This document shows, one piece after another, positions 35,794-44,323 of a stretch of 64,000 nucleotides of DNA (the stretch's first letter is position 1; every line of letters begins with the position of its first letter). The translations under genes and the position numbers were made by a program. The stretch comes from Rhodospirillaceae bacterium (lineage in GTDB: Bacteria > Pseudomonadota > Alphaproteobacteria > Rhodospirillales > Rhodospirillaceae), in NCBI GenBank assembly GCA_002737725.1, contig NSIP01000013.1:1-64000 (forward strand), written 5' to 3'. The notes under the pieces are model-generated. The model did not search any database, was not told the origin of the DNA, and worked only from the letters and a program-made list of their open reading frames with translations.

Positions 35794-36861
35794 ATGAGAA
35801 CATCCATCCGCCGTCGTCAGGTTCTGGCCGCAGGCTCAGCGCTGGCCGTCAGCGCAGCTGCATCTGCTTTTGCGCAAGATAAAGAAAAGCAAGAACCCAT
35901 GAAGGATGCGCTGCTGGTGCCGGGCGCGGTGCGCAGCACGTTCGATAAAAAATCCACCGCCGAACAGGTAACTGACGGTATTGATATGTCCGGCAAGACG
36001 GTGCTGATCACCGGCTGCAACTCAGGCCTCGGGTTCGAGACCATGCGCGTGATGATGATGCGCGGGGCCAACGTGTTGGGCCTGGCGCGCACCACCGACA
36101 AGGCAGCCGAGGCCATTGCGCAAGTCATGGCGCTGCCCGGCAACAAAGGCACGGCTACACCCTTTGCCTGCGAGTTATCAGATTTCGATACGGTTCAAAA
36201 AGCGGCCGAAGCCGTGAAGGCCACTGCTAAGCCCATCGACGTGTTGATGCTCAACGCGGGCATCATGGCGCTGCAACAGCCAGAGCAAGTCTACGGCATC
36301 GAAAAGCATTTTGTGGTTAATCATCTGGGTCATTTTATTCTGGGCAATCACCTCATCGACCAAGTAAAGGCCGCACCTCAGGGGCGCGTGGTGATTGTTA
36401 GTTCCATGGGTTATCGCTGGGCCCCAGAAGCGGGTATCGAGTTCGATAACCTTGATGGCAAGCGAGACTATACCCCCAATAAAATGTACGGCCAATCGAA
36501 GTTGGCCAATGGTTTATACTCGCTGGAGTTAGCCAAGCGTTTAGCAGGAACCACCACGACATCAAATTCCATTCATCCCGGTATCATCAATACAAACTTA
36601 GGCCGTCACTTTCCGTTCTATGTGCGCATTGCTGCAAGTTTGATTGGCTGGACGTTTATGAAAACGCCAGAAGAAGGTGCGGCCACACAAAGCTATGTTG
36701 CCACTGCTCCAGCTCTCGCGACGACCAGCGGGTTGTATTTTGAAGACTGCAACCCCGTGATTCCACAAACTGCGAACATGCAGAACATGGAACTGGCCGC
36801 GAAACTGTGGGCCAAGTCGGAAGAACTGACGAGGAAATATTTGCCAGTGGCGCAGGCTTAA
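35794..36861 (+). CDS. Short-chain dehydrogenase/reductase with Tat signal
   Basis: A 355-residue SDR with an N-terminal twin-arginine leader: RRRQVLAAGSALAVSAAASAFAQ, with cleavage after AFA near residue 27. The NAD(P) motif is TGCNSGLG, NAGIM follows, and the YxxxK dyad is in MYGQSKLAN. The resemblance is to the retinol-dehydrogenase/WW-oxidoreductase group (PFKNVLI-like TGCNSGIG proteins). The substrate is unknown. It shares its TTAA stop region with the convergent ABC-F gene and is divergent from the IclR regulator. As with the SDR at 1873, an exported SDR is unusual. Confidence 0.87.
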   Translation: MRTSIRRRQVLAAGSALAVSAAASAFAQDKEKQEPMKDALLVPGAVRSTFDKKSTAEQVTDGIDMSGKTVLITGCNSGLGFETMRVMMMRGANVLGLARTTDKAAEAIAQVMALPGNKGTATPFACELSDFDTVQKAAEAVKATAKPIDVLMLNAGIMALQQPEQVYGIEKHFVVNHLGHFILGNHLIDQVKAAPQGRVVIVSSMGYRWAPEAGIEFDNLDGKRDYTPNKMYGQSKLANGLYSLELAKRLAGTTTTSNSIHPGIINTNLGRHFPFYVRIAASLIGWTFMKTPEEGAATQSYVATAPALATTSGLYFEDCNPVIPQTANMQNMELAAKLWAKSEELTRKYLPVAQA

Positions 36862-38681
36862 GCCTCAACCTGTTCGCGCAGCATCTCAAGCTCCAACCAT
36901 TCTTCTTCGGCCTTGGCGAGTTTTGACTTCGTCTTTTCAAGTGCGGCAGCGGTTTTGGCAAAAGTCTCAGGATCGCTCTTGAATAAATTGGGCGTCGCCA
37001 TTTTATCTTCCAGCTTGGCGATGTCGGCTTCCAGGTTTTCCATGCGCCCTGGCAGCGTTTCCATGGCGTGCTTTTCTTTAAAGCTAAGTTTGCGCTTTGC
37101 TTGAGGCGGTGCGGCGGGTTGTGATGATCCGGGCGCAACAGGTTCGTCGCTGGTTTTCGAACCACTGCGATTCACAACTTTCGCAGCCACGCCCGAGCCG
37201 CGCTGCACCACCATGTCGGAATAGCCACCGGCATACACAGCCCACGTGCCACGCCCCTCGCTGCACACAATGGATGTGGTGGTGCGGTCAAGGAAATCGC
37301 GGTCGTGGCTGACAATCAGAACCGTGCCGGCATAATCGGCGATCATTTCTTGCAGCAGGTCGAGGGTTTCCAAATCTAAATCATTGGTGGGTTCGTCCAG
37401 AACCAAAAAATTCGACGGCTTAGCCAGCGCACGCGCCAGCATTAATCGTCCACGCTCGCCGCCCGAGAGTCTGTCGACTGTGGTCTTGACTTGCTCAGGC
37501 GTGAACAAAAAATCTTTCATGTAGCCGATAACATGGCGCTTGGTGTCGCCCACTTGCACGAAGTCGGCGCGTTCGCCCGCCAAGGCTTCTTTCAAGGTCC
37601 ACGCTGGATTCAGCAGTTCGCGCTTTTGGTCGAGCGTGACCATTTGCAAATTCTGCGCAACTTTGATTTGGCCGCTGTCGGGCGCAAGTGTTCCGGTCAG
37701 TATGTTCAGTAGTGTGGTTTTGCCCGCACCGTTGGGCCCAACCAAACCAATACGATCACCGCGCGCTACTTTGATGGTCAGGTCTTTGATGATGATGTTA
37801 TCGCCATAGGCTTTGGAAATGCCCTCGGCGTTGCTCACGAGTTTTGCCGACGTATCGGCCTCTGCCACTGTCATGTTGACAGTGCCTGGGGCGCGGCGGT
37901 TGTCGCGGCGTGTTTCGCGCAAGCCCTGCAAGTTGGCCATGCGTTTCACGTTTCTTTTTCGTCGGCCCGACACGCCGTAACGTACCCAATCTTCTTCGCG
38001 CACAATCTGGCGGTCGAGTTTGTGCCGCGAGATTTCTTCTTGTTCCAAATAGTCGTCGCGCCAGTCTTCAAATTCGGCGAAGCCTTTCTCGACACTCAGC
38101 GTTGCACCGCGGTCAACCCACACGGTTGAGCGTGTGAGGTTGGAGAGAAAGCGTCGGTCGTGACTGATGATGACCAGCGATGATCGCAAACCACGCAGTT
38201 CTTGCTCTAGCCATTCGATAGCGGGCAGATCTAAGTGGTTGGTGGGCTCGTCCAGCAACAATATGTCGGGCTCAGGCGCCAACACGCGCGCCAGTGCGGC
38301 GCGCCGGTTCTCGCCACCTGACAAGTTTGCGGGGTTTTCCTCGCCCGTCATACCCAGTTGATCGAGCAAATACGCCGCACGGTAATTTTCGTCGTGCTCG
38401 CCCAAGCCCGCTTCCACATAGGCCAACGTGGTGGGGTAGCCCGACAGGTCGGGCTCTTGGGCCAAGTATCGAATACTCACGCCCTGGCGGACGATGCGGT
38501 CGGCGCGGTCGGCTTCCAGCAGCCCGGCGGCAATTTTCAACAGCGTCGATTTGCCCGAGCCATTGCGGCCCACCAGGCCAATGCGGGCGTTCTCGTGCAC
38601 CATTAAGGCAGCACCCTCTAGCAGCGGGGTGCCGCCAAAGGTGAGATGAACATTGCTGAGTTGGAAAAGAGGCGCGGCCAT
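36858..38681 (-). CDS. ABC-F family ATPase, Uup-like
   Basis: ABC-F proteins are soluble twin-ATPase translation factors acting at the ribosomal E site. The 607-residue protein has two P-loops (GRNGSGKST and GPNGAGKTT), two signature sequences (LSGGENRRAALA and LSGGERGRLMLA) and two Walker B motifs (LLLDEPTNHLD and LVLDEPTNDLD). The inter-domain linker is basic. A C-terminal coiled coil (about 545-605, MENLEADIAKLEDK) is characteristic of the Uup branch, linked to DNA-structure tolerance and ribosome function. It has no membrane segments. It is convergent with the SDR gene, the two stop codons overlapping by the palindrome TTAA. Confidence 0.93.
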   Translation of the reverse strand: MAAPLFQLSNVHLTFGGTPLLEGAALMVHENARIGLVGRNGSGKSTLLKIAAGLLEADRADRIVRQGVSIRYLAQEPDLSGYPTTLAYVEAGLGEHDENYRAAYLLDQLGMTGEENPANLSGGENRRAALARVLAPEPDILLLDEPTNHLDLPAIEWLEQELRGLRSSLVIISHDRRFLSNLTRSTVWVDRGATLSVEKGFAEFEDWRDDYLEQEEISRHKLDRQIVREEDWVRYGVSGRRKRNVKRMANLQGLRETRRDNRRAPGTVNMTVAEADTSAKLVSNAEGISKAYGDNIIIKDLTIKVARGDRIGLVGPNGAGKTTLLNILTGTLAPDSGQIKVAQNLQMVTLDQKRELLNPAWTLKEALAGERADFVQVGDTKRHVIGYMKDFLFTPEQVKTTVDRLSGGERGRLMLARALAKPSNFLVLDEPTNDLDLETLDLLQEMIADYAGTVLIVSHDRDFLDRTTTSIVCSEGRGTWAVYAGGYSDMVVQRGSGVAAKVVNRSGSKTSDEPVAPGSSQPAAPPQAKRKLSFKEKHAMETLPGRMENLEADIAKLEDKMATPNLFKSDPETFAKTAAALEKTKSKLAKAEEEWLELEMLREQVEA

Positions 38682-38769
38682 AAGGCGCGCCTTGTGCAGG
38701 ATTTGAGCGCACGACTCAAGGCGAAATGCTGCACCGCGAGAGGTTACTCTCTCGGGGGCGGCAAAATGA

Positions 38770-39332
38770 CTACTTTTTGATCGTGTCTATGGCGGCCAGC
38801 ATGGCGTCAAACAGGGGTGAACGCGATAGCCGTCTTCGGCGAGTTCGGCCTGAACCACGCCTTTGGTGTCGATGATGAAAATCGCGGGCTTAGTTACGCC
38901 GTGGGCCATATCGCCTGCGGGTTACTGCGGGTCGCGGATGTCAAAGGCGTCGATCATTTCCGACTTTTTGTCCGACAGTAGCGTGTAGCCGATGCCGCGT
39001 TAGGCTGCGAAGTTCGCCAGCACCTCGGGCGAGTCATAGCTCAGCGCCGCGAGCGTGTAGCCCCGCTTGGCCAAGTCAGCGGTGATACGATTAACGTCGA
39101 TCAACTGCACCTGACAGAACGGGCACCAACTGCCCGAGCGCACGAACAACAGGACTGTGCCGTTCTTGCCCGTGATATCTGCATAGGTTATTGGCGCGCC
39201 GGTTTTATCCAGCGCTTTGAACGGCATGGGGATTTTTGCGCCCACAGCAGGGCCGATATCGATGGAGGTGGCAGAAGCCGCGAGCGAAAAGAGCCCGGCA
39301 AAAGCTAATACAAGGAAAGAGAGTCGGCGCAT
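38770..39332 (-). pseudogene. Broken periplasmic peroxiredoxin-like (AhpC/TSA) protein
   Basis: ATG 39332 follows AAGGA and starts a signal peptide (LSFLVLAFAGLFSLAASA). The redoxin domain follows with VLLFVRSGSWCPFCQ. The frame stops at TAA 39000-39002 after EVLANFAA, resumes with RGIGYTLLSDKKSEMIDAF, stops again at TAA 38922-38924, continues with PAGDMAHGVTKPAIFIIDTKG, and then loses frame around 38830, with the natural end DAMLAAIDTIKK in another frame finishing at TAG 38770-38772. The two nonsense codons and the frameshift, after an intact CxxC site, show it is not functional. Confidence 0.87.
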
Positions 39333-39390
39333 GGGTGAAATCCTTTTTTGAATGTCACGCACCCTGGCGCAGCAAGGTGTGCTCCGCAAA

Positions 39391-39879
39391 TCACGCGCGC
39401 GCGATTGGGGTCAATTCGCGATGCAGCGAATCCAACAGCCCTTGCAAAATGTATGCGGCGGCAGCTTTGTCCACTACCTCGGCGCGGCGTTTGCGTGACA
39501 TGTCGGCTTCGTCGGTAAGCATGCGCTGTACGGCGGCGGTGGACAGGCGCTCATCCCAAAATGAGATGGGCATATCGCGGCGTTTAAGTACTTCGTCGGC
39601 GAACGAGCGGGCCGATTGGGCGCGTGGGCCTTCCAGCCCGTTCATCTCAACCGGCAAACCAATCACCAGCCCGCCTACCTGCCGTTCTGCCATAATCTTT
39701 TCCAAAGCGGCGTAATCCTGGGTGAATTTTTTGCGGGCGATGGTGAGCATGGGCGAGGCAATGATCAGGCTGATGTCCGAGATGGCCACGCCGATGGTCT
39801 TGGTGCCCAGATCCAGCCCCAAAACGGCTTGGCCCTTGGCCAGTTTATCCTTGATTTCCGTGGGCTTGCAGATCGCCAT
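39391..39879 (-). CDS. ruvX: Putative pre-16S rRNA nuclease / Holliday-junction resolvase homologue RuvX (YqgF)
   Basis: A 162-residue RNase H-fold nuclease. The N-terminal GLDLGTKTIGVAISD carries the first metal-binding Asp, VGLPVEMNG with the family's loop follows, and DERLSTAAVQ and DKAAAAYILQ supply later acidic residues. The family acts in 16S rRNA 5' maturation. The gene is divergent from gatCAB, a common arrangement in alphaproteobacteria, with a 100-base intergenic region that should hold both promoters. Confidence 0.94.
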   Translation of the reverse strand: MAICKPTEIKDKLAKGQAVLGLDLGTKTIGVAISDISLIIASPMLTIARKKFTQDYAALEKIMAERQVGGLVIGLPVEMNGLEGPRAQSARSFADEVLKRRDMPISFWDERLSTAAVQRMLTDEADMSRKRRAEVVDKAAAAYILQGLLDSLHRELTPIARA

Positions 39880-39979
39880 GGTGGATGTTACGAACGCGGC
39901 CTTCCCTTGTATTTCTGCGGTCGCGTCGGGCCTCGTTCAAGGGGTCCAGGCGTCCGTATCTCTAAGAGAGCCATAGCCT

Positions 39980-40267
39980 ATGTCACTCGACAAAGCCACG
40001 GTCCGGCGCATCGCCCATTTGGCGCGCATTGAAGTCCCGGATGCCGACCTCGACCCCATGGTCAAGGAACTCACGGGCATCATGAACTGGATCGAGCAAC
40101 TGAAAGAAGTGAACACCGATGCTGTCGCCCCCATGACCGGCGGCACCGACATGACATTGGCCTGGCGCAAAGACACCGTGAGCGATGGCGCACAGCCCGA
40201 GAAGGTGTTGTCCAACGCGCCTGATAAGCACGATCACTTCTTCTCTGTGCCTAAGGTTGTGGAGTAA
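39980..40267 (+). CDS. gatC: Aspartyl/glutamyl-tRNA amidotransferase subunit C
   Basis: GatC stabilises the GatAB amidotransferase that converts Glu-tRNA(Gln) and Asp-tRNA(Asn) to the amidated forms. The 95-residue protein has [12 protein letters not shown], the tight hydrophobic segment that wraps GatA, and ends VPKVVE. It is followed after five bases by gatA, then gatB, as one operon. Confidence 0.95.
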   Translation: MSLDKATVRRIAHLARIEVPDADLDPMVKELTGIMNWIEQLKEVNTDAVAPMTGGTDMTLAWRKDTVSDGAQPEKVLSNAPDKHDHFFSVPKVVE

Positions 40268-40272
40268 GGGCC

Positions 40273-41742
40273 ATGACCGATCTGACCAGGTTCACCATTG
40301 CCCAGGCGCGCGACCATCTGCGCAAAAAAGATTTTACAGCTCTGGAGTTGACCGATGCTCACATCACAGCGATGGAAAAGCATCGCCACTTGAATGCGTT
40401 TATCACCGAAACCGCAGACTTGGCACGCGAGCGGGCCAAGGCGTCTGACTTCCGCATTAAGAACAGCGATGCCAAGCCGCTTGAGGGCATTCCGCTTGGC
40501 ATCAAAGATTTGTTCTGCACCCAAGGTGTGCAGACCACCGCAGGCTCGCATATACTCAAAGGCTTCACGCCCAATTACGAAAGCACCGTGTCACAGAAGT
40601 TGCGCGATGCAGGCTCGGTGATGCTGGGCAAACTGAACCTCGACGAGTTCGCCATGGGCTCGTCGAACATGACCAGCCACTTCGGCAACGTGGTCAACCC
40701 CTGGAAAGCGCGCGGACACTCGGATGACTTAGCGCCGGGTGGATCATCGGGCGGGTCTGCGGCGGCGGTCTCGGCGCACCTGGCCATGGGCGCGACGGGC
40801 ACCGACACGGGCGGCTCCATCCGTCAGCCCGCGGCATTTTGCGGCATCGTTGGTGTGAAGCCCACGTATGGGCGTTGCTCGCGCTGGGGCGTTGTTGCGT
40901 TTGCCAGTTCGCTAGATCAAGCCGGGCCCATGACGCGCACCGTGCGCGACGCGGCCATTATGCTCAATGTCATGACCGGCTATGACCCCAAAGACTCAAC
41001 CTCTGCAGCCATGGCCATGCCCGACGTGGAAGCGGTGTTGGGCAAGGGCGTGAAGGGCATGAAGATCGGTTTGCCCAAGCAATATCGGCCTGATGGTCTG
41101 GATGCTGAAGTCGGAACGCTCTGGGATAAAGGCGCGCAGTGGCTGAAGGAGGCGGGCGCAGAGGTGATCGAGATTGATCTGCCTCATACAAAATATGCGT
41201 TGCCGACTTATTACATCGTGGCGCCCGCTGAAGCGTCTTCAAATCTCGCGCGCTATGATGGTGTGCGCTATGGCCTGCGCGTTGCGGGCAACTCGCTCGA
41301 TGAGATGTACGCTAAAACCCGCGCGGCGGGCTTCGGGCCAGAAGTGAAGCGGCGCATTCTGATCGGCACCTATGTGCTGTCGGCAGGTTACTACGATGCC
41401 TATTACCTGAAGGCCCAGAAAGTTCGCGCGCTGATCGCGCAGGATTTCGTACAAGCGTTTGCCAAGGTTGACGCCATTCTCACGCCCACCGCGCCTACCG
41501 CTGCGTTCGGGCTGAACGACAAAGTCGTTGACCCGGTGGCGATGTATTTGAACGACGTGTTCACGGTACCTGCCTCGCTCGCGGGAATTCCTGGCTCTTC
41601 GATTCCGGCGGGGTTGACGGCGCATGGCTTGCCTTTGGGCTTGCAAGTGCTGACCAAACGCTGGGACGAAGAAACCTTATTCCGTGTCTGCCAGGTGTTG
41701 GAAGACAGCGCGAAGTTTCCCGGTCTGATCGGGGAGAGCTAA
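40273..41742 (+). CDS. gatA: Aspartyl/glutamyl-tRNA amidotransferase subunit A
   Basis: GatA is the glutaminase (amidase-signature) subunit that supplies ammonia. The catalytic Lys is in [11 protein letters not shown], and the cis-Ser and nucleophile Ser lie in the glycine/serine-rich run [13 protein letters not shown] and [11 protein letters not shown]. The 489-residue length is typical. It sits between gatC and gatB with two- to five-base gaps, consistent with stoichiometric co-translation. Confidence 0.97.
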   Translation: MTDLTRFTIAQARDHLRKKDFTALELTDAHITAMEKHRHLNAFITETADLARERAKASDFRIKNSDAKPLEGIPLGIKDLFCTQGVQTTAGSHILKGFTPNYESTVSQKLRDAGSVMLGKLNLDEFAMGSSNMTSHFGNVVNPWKARGHSDDLAPGGSSGGSAAAVSAHLAMGATGTDTGGSIRQPAAFCGIVGVKPTYGRCSRWGVVAFASSLDQAGPMTRTVRDAAIMLNVMTGYDPKDSTSAAMAMPDVEAVLGKGVKGMKIGLPKQYRPDGLDAEVGTLWDKGAQWLKEAGAEVIEIDLPHTKYALPTYYIVAPAEASSNLARYDGVRYGLRVAGNSLDEMYAKTRAAGFGPEVKRRILIGTYVLSAGYYDAYYLKAQKVRALIAQDFVQAFAKVDAILTPTAPTAAFGLNDKVVDPVAMYLNDVFTVPASLAGIPGSSIPAGLTAHGLPLGLQVLTKRWDEETLFRVCQVLEDSAKFPGLIGES

Positions 41743-41744
41743 TC

Positions 41745-43205
41745 ATGGCGTACATCATCAAAGGCGAAACTGGTGATTGGGAAGTGGTGATCGGGCTTGA
41801 GGTTCACGCTCAGGTGATCTCGGCCTCCAAGTTGTTCTCGGGCGCGTCGACGACGTTTGGCTCAGACCCAAACTCCAACGTTGCCTTCGTCGATGCGGCG
41901 ATGCCGGGCATGTTGCCTGTTATCAACGCCGTCGCCGTTGAGCAAGCCGTGCGGACGGGCTTGGGTCTGAAAGCCAAGATCAATCATCGTAGTGTGTTTG
42001 CGCGTAAAAATTATTTCTATGCCGATTTGCCACAAGGCTATCAGATCAGCCAGTTCGATCAGCCGATTGTGGGCGAGGGGATACTGGTGCTCGACATGCC
42101 CGACGGCTCATCGCGCGCGGTGGGCATCGAGCGTCTGCACTTAGAGCAAGATGCGGGTAAATCGATCCACGATATTCATCCGACAAAATCGTTCATCGAT
42201 CTCAACCGCGCGGGCGTGACGCTGATGGAGATCGTATCTAAGCCTGATATGCGCAGCCCCGACGAAGCAGGCGCATACCTCAAAAAGCTGCGCTCGATCA
42301 TGCGCTATCTCGGCACCTGTGATGGCAACATGGAAGAAGGCAGCATGCGGTGCGATGCTAACGTCTCGGTGCGCCCGGTGGGCTCGACGGAGTTGCGCAC
42401 GCGCTGCGAAATTAAAAACGTCAATTCTATGCGTTTTGTGATGCAGGCCATCGAGTTTGAGGCCAAGCGTCATGTGGATGTGTATGAGAATGGCGGAAAG
42501 ATCGACCAGGAAACGCGCCAGTACGATTCCGCCAAAGGCGAAACGCGCACCATGCGCTCAAAAGAATTCGCGCATGACTATCGCTATTTCCCAGACCCCG
42601 ACTTGCTGCCGCTGGTGTTTGATGACGCTTATGTCGCAAGCATTAAAGCCACGCTGCCCGAACTGCCCGACGACAAGAAAGAGCGTTTCATCTCGCAATA
42701 CTGCCTCACCCCTTACGACGCGGGCGTGTTGGTAGGCGAAAAAGAGAACGCTGACTTTTATGAAAAGGTTGCTGCGCAATCGGGTGATTGGAAGCTTGCG
42801 AATAGTTGGGTGTCGAACAATTTGTTCGCCGTGCTCAATGCACGAAACCTCTCCATCGCCGAAAGCCCCATCAGTGCCGACGACCTGAGCAAGCTGATCA
42901 CGCTGATCAAGAACGACACGATCTCGAATCGGTTGGCCAAGGATGTGTTCGAGATCATGCTGGAGACCGGCAAAGCACCCGATGTGATTGTCGAAGAGCG
43001 CGGCATGAAACAGATCACCGACACGGGTGCGCTTGATAAAGCTATCGATGACATCCTTGCGGCCAACGCCGACAAAGTGGCGCAGGTGAGTGCGGGCAAA
43101 GAAGCGCTGATCGGTTGGTTTGTCGGTCAGGTGATGAAAGCCACGCAAGGCAAGGCCAATCCGGCGCTGTGCCAAGAGTTGCTGAAAAAGAAGTTGGCGC
43201 AGTGA
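41745..43205 (+). CDS. gatB: Aspartyl/glutamyl-tRNA amidotransferase subunit B
   Basis: GatB phosphorylates the mischarged aminoacyl-tRNA and transfers the amide. The 486-residue protein has [12 protein letters not shown], the [16 protein letters not shown] block, [15 protein letters not shown], and a C-terminal YqeY-like tail domain (about 330-480) that recognises tRNA. It ends with TGA 43203-43205, overlapping the GTG start of a small membrane protein. Confidence 0.97.
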   Translation: MAYIIKGETGDWEVVIGLEVHAQVISASKLFSGASTTFGSDPNSNVAFVDAAMPGMLPVINAVAVEQAVRTGLGLKAKINHRSVFARKNYFYADLPQGYQISQFDQPIVGEGILVLDMPDGSSRAVGIERLHLEQDAGKSIHDIHPTKSFIDLNRAGVTLMEIVSKPDMRSPDEAGAYLKKLRSIMRYLGTCDGNMEEGSMRCDANVSVRPVGSTELRTRCEIKNVNSMRFVMQAIEFEAKRHVDVYENGGKIDQETRQYDSAKGETRTMRSKEFAHDYRYFPDPDLLPLVFDDAYVASIKATLPELPDDKKERFISQYCLTPYDAGVLVGEKENADFYEKVAAQSGDWKLANSWVSNNLFAVLNARNLSIAESPISADDLSKLITLIKNDTISNRLAKDVFEIMLETGKAPDVIVEERGMKQITDTGALDKAIDDILAANADKVAQVSAGKEALIGWFVGQVMKATQGKANPALCQELLKKKLAQ

Positions 43206-43792
43206 ACGACGCCCAGCCGTTGCCCACGCCCTGGTGGCAAAGCGGCAAGGTGGTCATTCTTTTTATTGCGGTGGGGCTGGCGATTGCCTCGTACTTCTAT
43301 GTCAAAACTGTGCCGCCCGCATGGCTTCACGACTTTGGAGCCGACATCGCCTTGCGTGCGGCAGCCGACCCCAATGCCGCCGAGCCCGAAGATAGCCGCG
43401 AAGCCACACCACGCGGTCTGGCCGACAATCCTCTCATCTGTGCCACGCGATTCATTCCCCAGCCTTGGGACCGCATTTTTTTTGTGACCCATGAGCAAGG
43501 TAAAACGCTGAGCCAGCATGTTGTGCTGGGGAAAGCGCGGTGGGTCGACAATTCAATCGGTTCTCTTCAGTCGCAGTTGGTGGCCGATGATCGCTACCAG
43601 CTTGTCGTGTTGATGAATGGTGATCAGGTTCGTGAAGTACAAATGTTTTTCACATTTTGGGCTGACCTGTCAGGCCTAGCTCGACCTCAAGGCTTTATGC
43701 CGAGCGATGCCATTTTTACCGCTGCAAGTTTACAAGGTCGCTATGTGCTGAATGTTGCTCCGAATGCGATGAAAGCCGATTGCCCTTCGTAA
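43202..43792 (+). CDS. Single-pass membrane protein of unknown function
   Basis: GTG 43202 overlaps the gatB stop (GTGA). The 196-residue product has one N-terminal membrane helix ([18 protein letters not shown]) with a short cytoplasmic Pro-rich start and a periplasmic domain of about 160 residues. That domain has two Cys (ICATRF and the C-terminal KADCPS) that could form a disulfide. I do not recognise a family. The overlap with gatB suggests co-translation, but I cannot infer a link to tRNA amidation. Confidence 0.7.
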   Translation: MNDAQPLPTPWWQSGKVVILFIAVGLAIASYFYVKTVPPAWLHDFGADIALRAAADPNAAEPEDSREATPRGLADNPLICATRFIPQPWDRIFFVTHEQGKTLSQHVVLGKARWVDNSIGSLQSQLVADDRYQLVVLMNGDQVREVQMFFTFWADLSGLARPQGFMPSDAIFTAASLQGRYVLNVAPNAMKADCPS

Positions 43793-44323
43793 AACACTTT
43801 GCGCACGAATCTGAGAGCCACAAAACGAAGATTTAGATTCGGCTCTATAGGTTAAGAAGTAATAGCAAGTGTAAGCTGCTTTCATTTTGTGGACGAATTT
43901 ATAAGCCGAGAACGAAAATTTGATTGTAAGTTCGTCGACCTTACTGGCCAACACTCCGCTAAATCACTCCCCCATCGGTCGCAAATGTTCTGACGACATA
44001 CAATGGGATCAGCCCCGCCACTTTCCGACCCCCATCCCCCCGAAAACGGCAGGGGGTATGCTCAATCCGGGGTCCCCAGCCATGCATGGCGCGTCGGGAT
44101 TTTTTATTACGCTAGGCGGTGGTTGGTCTTGGGCGGAAACCGGTAACCGGAATAGCTGATTTTATTCATCAGCTTGGCTAACGGATGGCCAGAAGGGCTG
44201 CAAGCCCGCTATCAATGTGACAATGCCCTCCCACTTCTCCGCACTCGCAGCTGTAACGTCTTGTTATTGTCATTTATATACAATAAAGGAATCTTCTAAA
44301 TCGCAATGTGGGGAGTGTTCTAG
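43793..44323. other. Gene-free stretch before the second TonB receptor
   Basis: I see no supportable gene. Its first third is AT-rich, the middle (about 43990-44110) is GC-rich with short palindromes such as GCCATGCATGGC, and a hairpin AGCTGA...TCAGCT lies near 44152-44172. The sharp composition shift could mark an old mobile-element remnant, but I find no coding signature to prove it. The last 60 bases include the GTGGGGAG ribosome-binding region of the receptor gene. Confidence 0.4.

Noticed and set aside
43980-44110. Insertion-sequence remnant in the GC-rich part before the second TonB receptor
   Set aside because: I could find no transposase motif in any frame and no matching inverted repeats, so it stays as an unexplained stretch.
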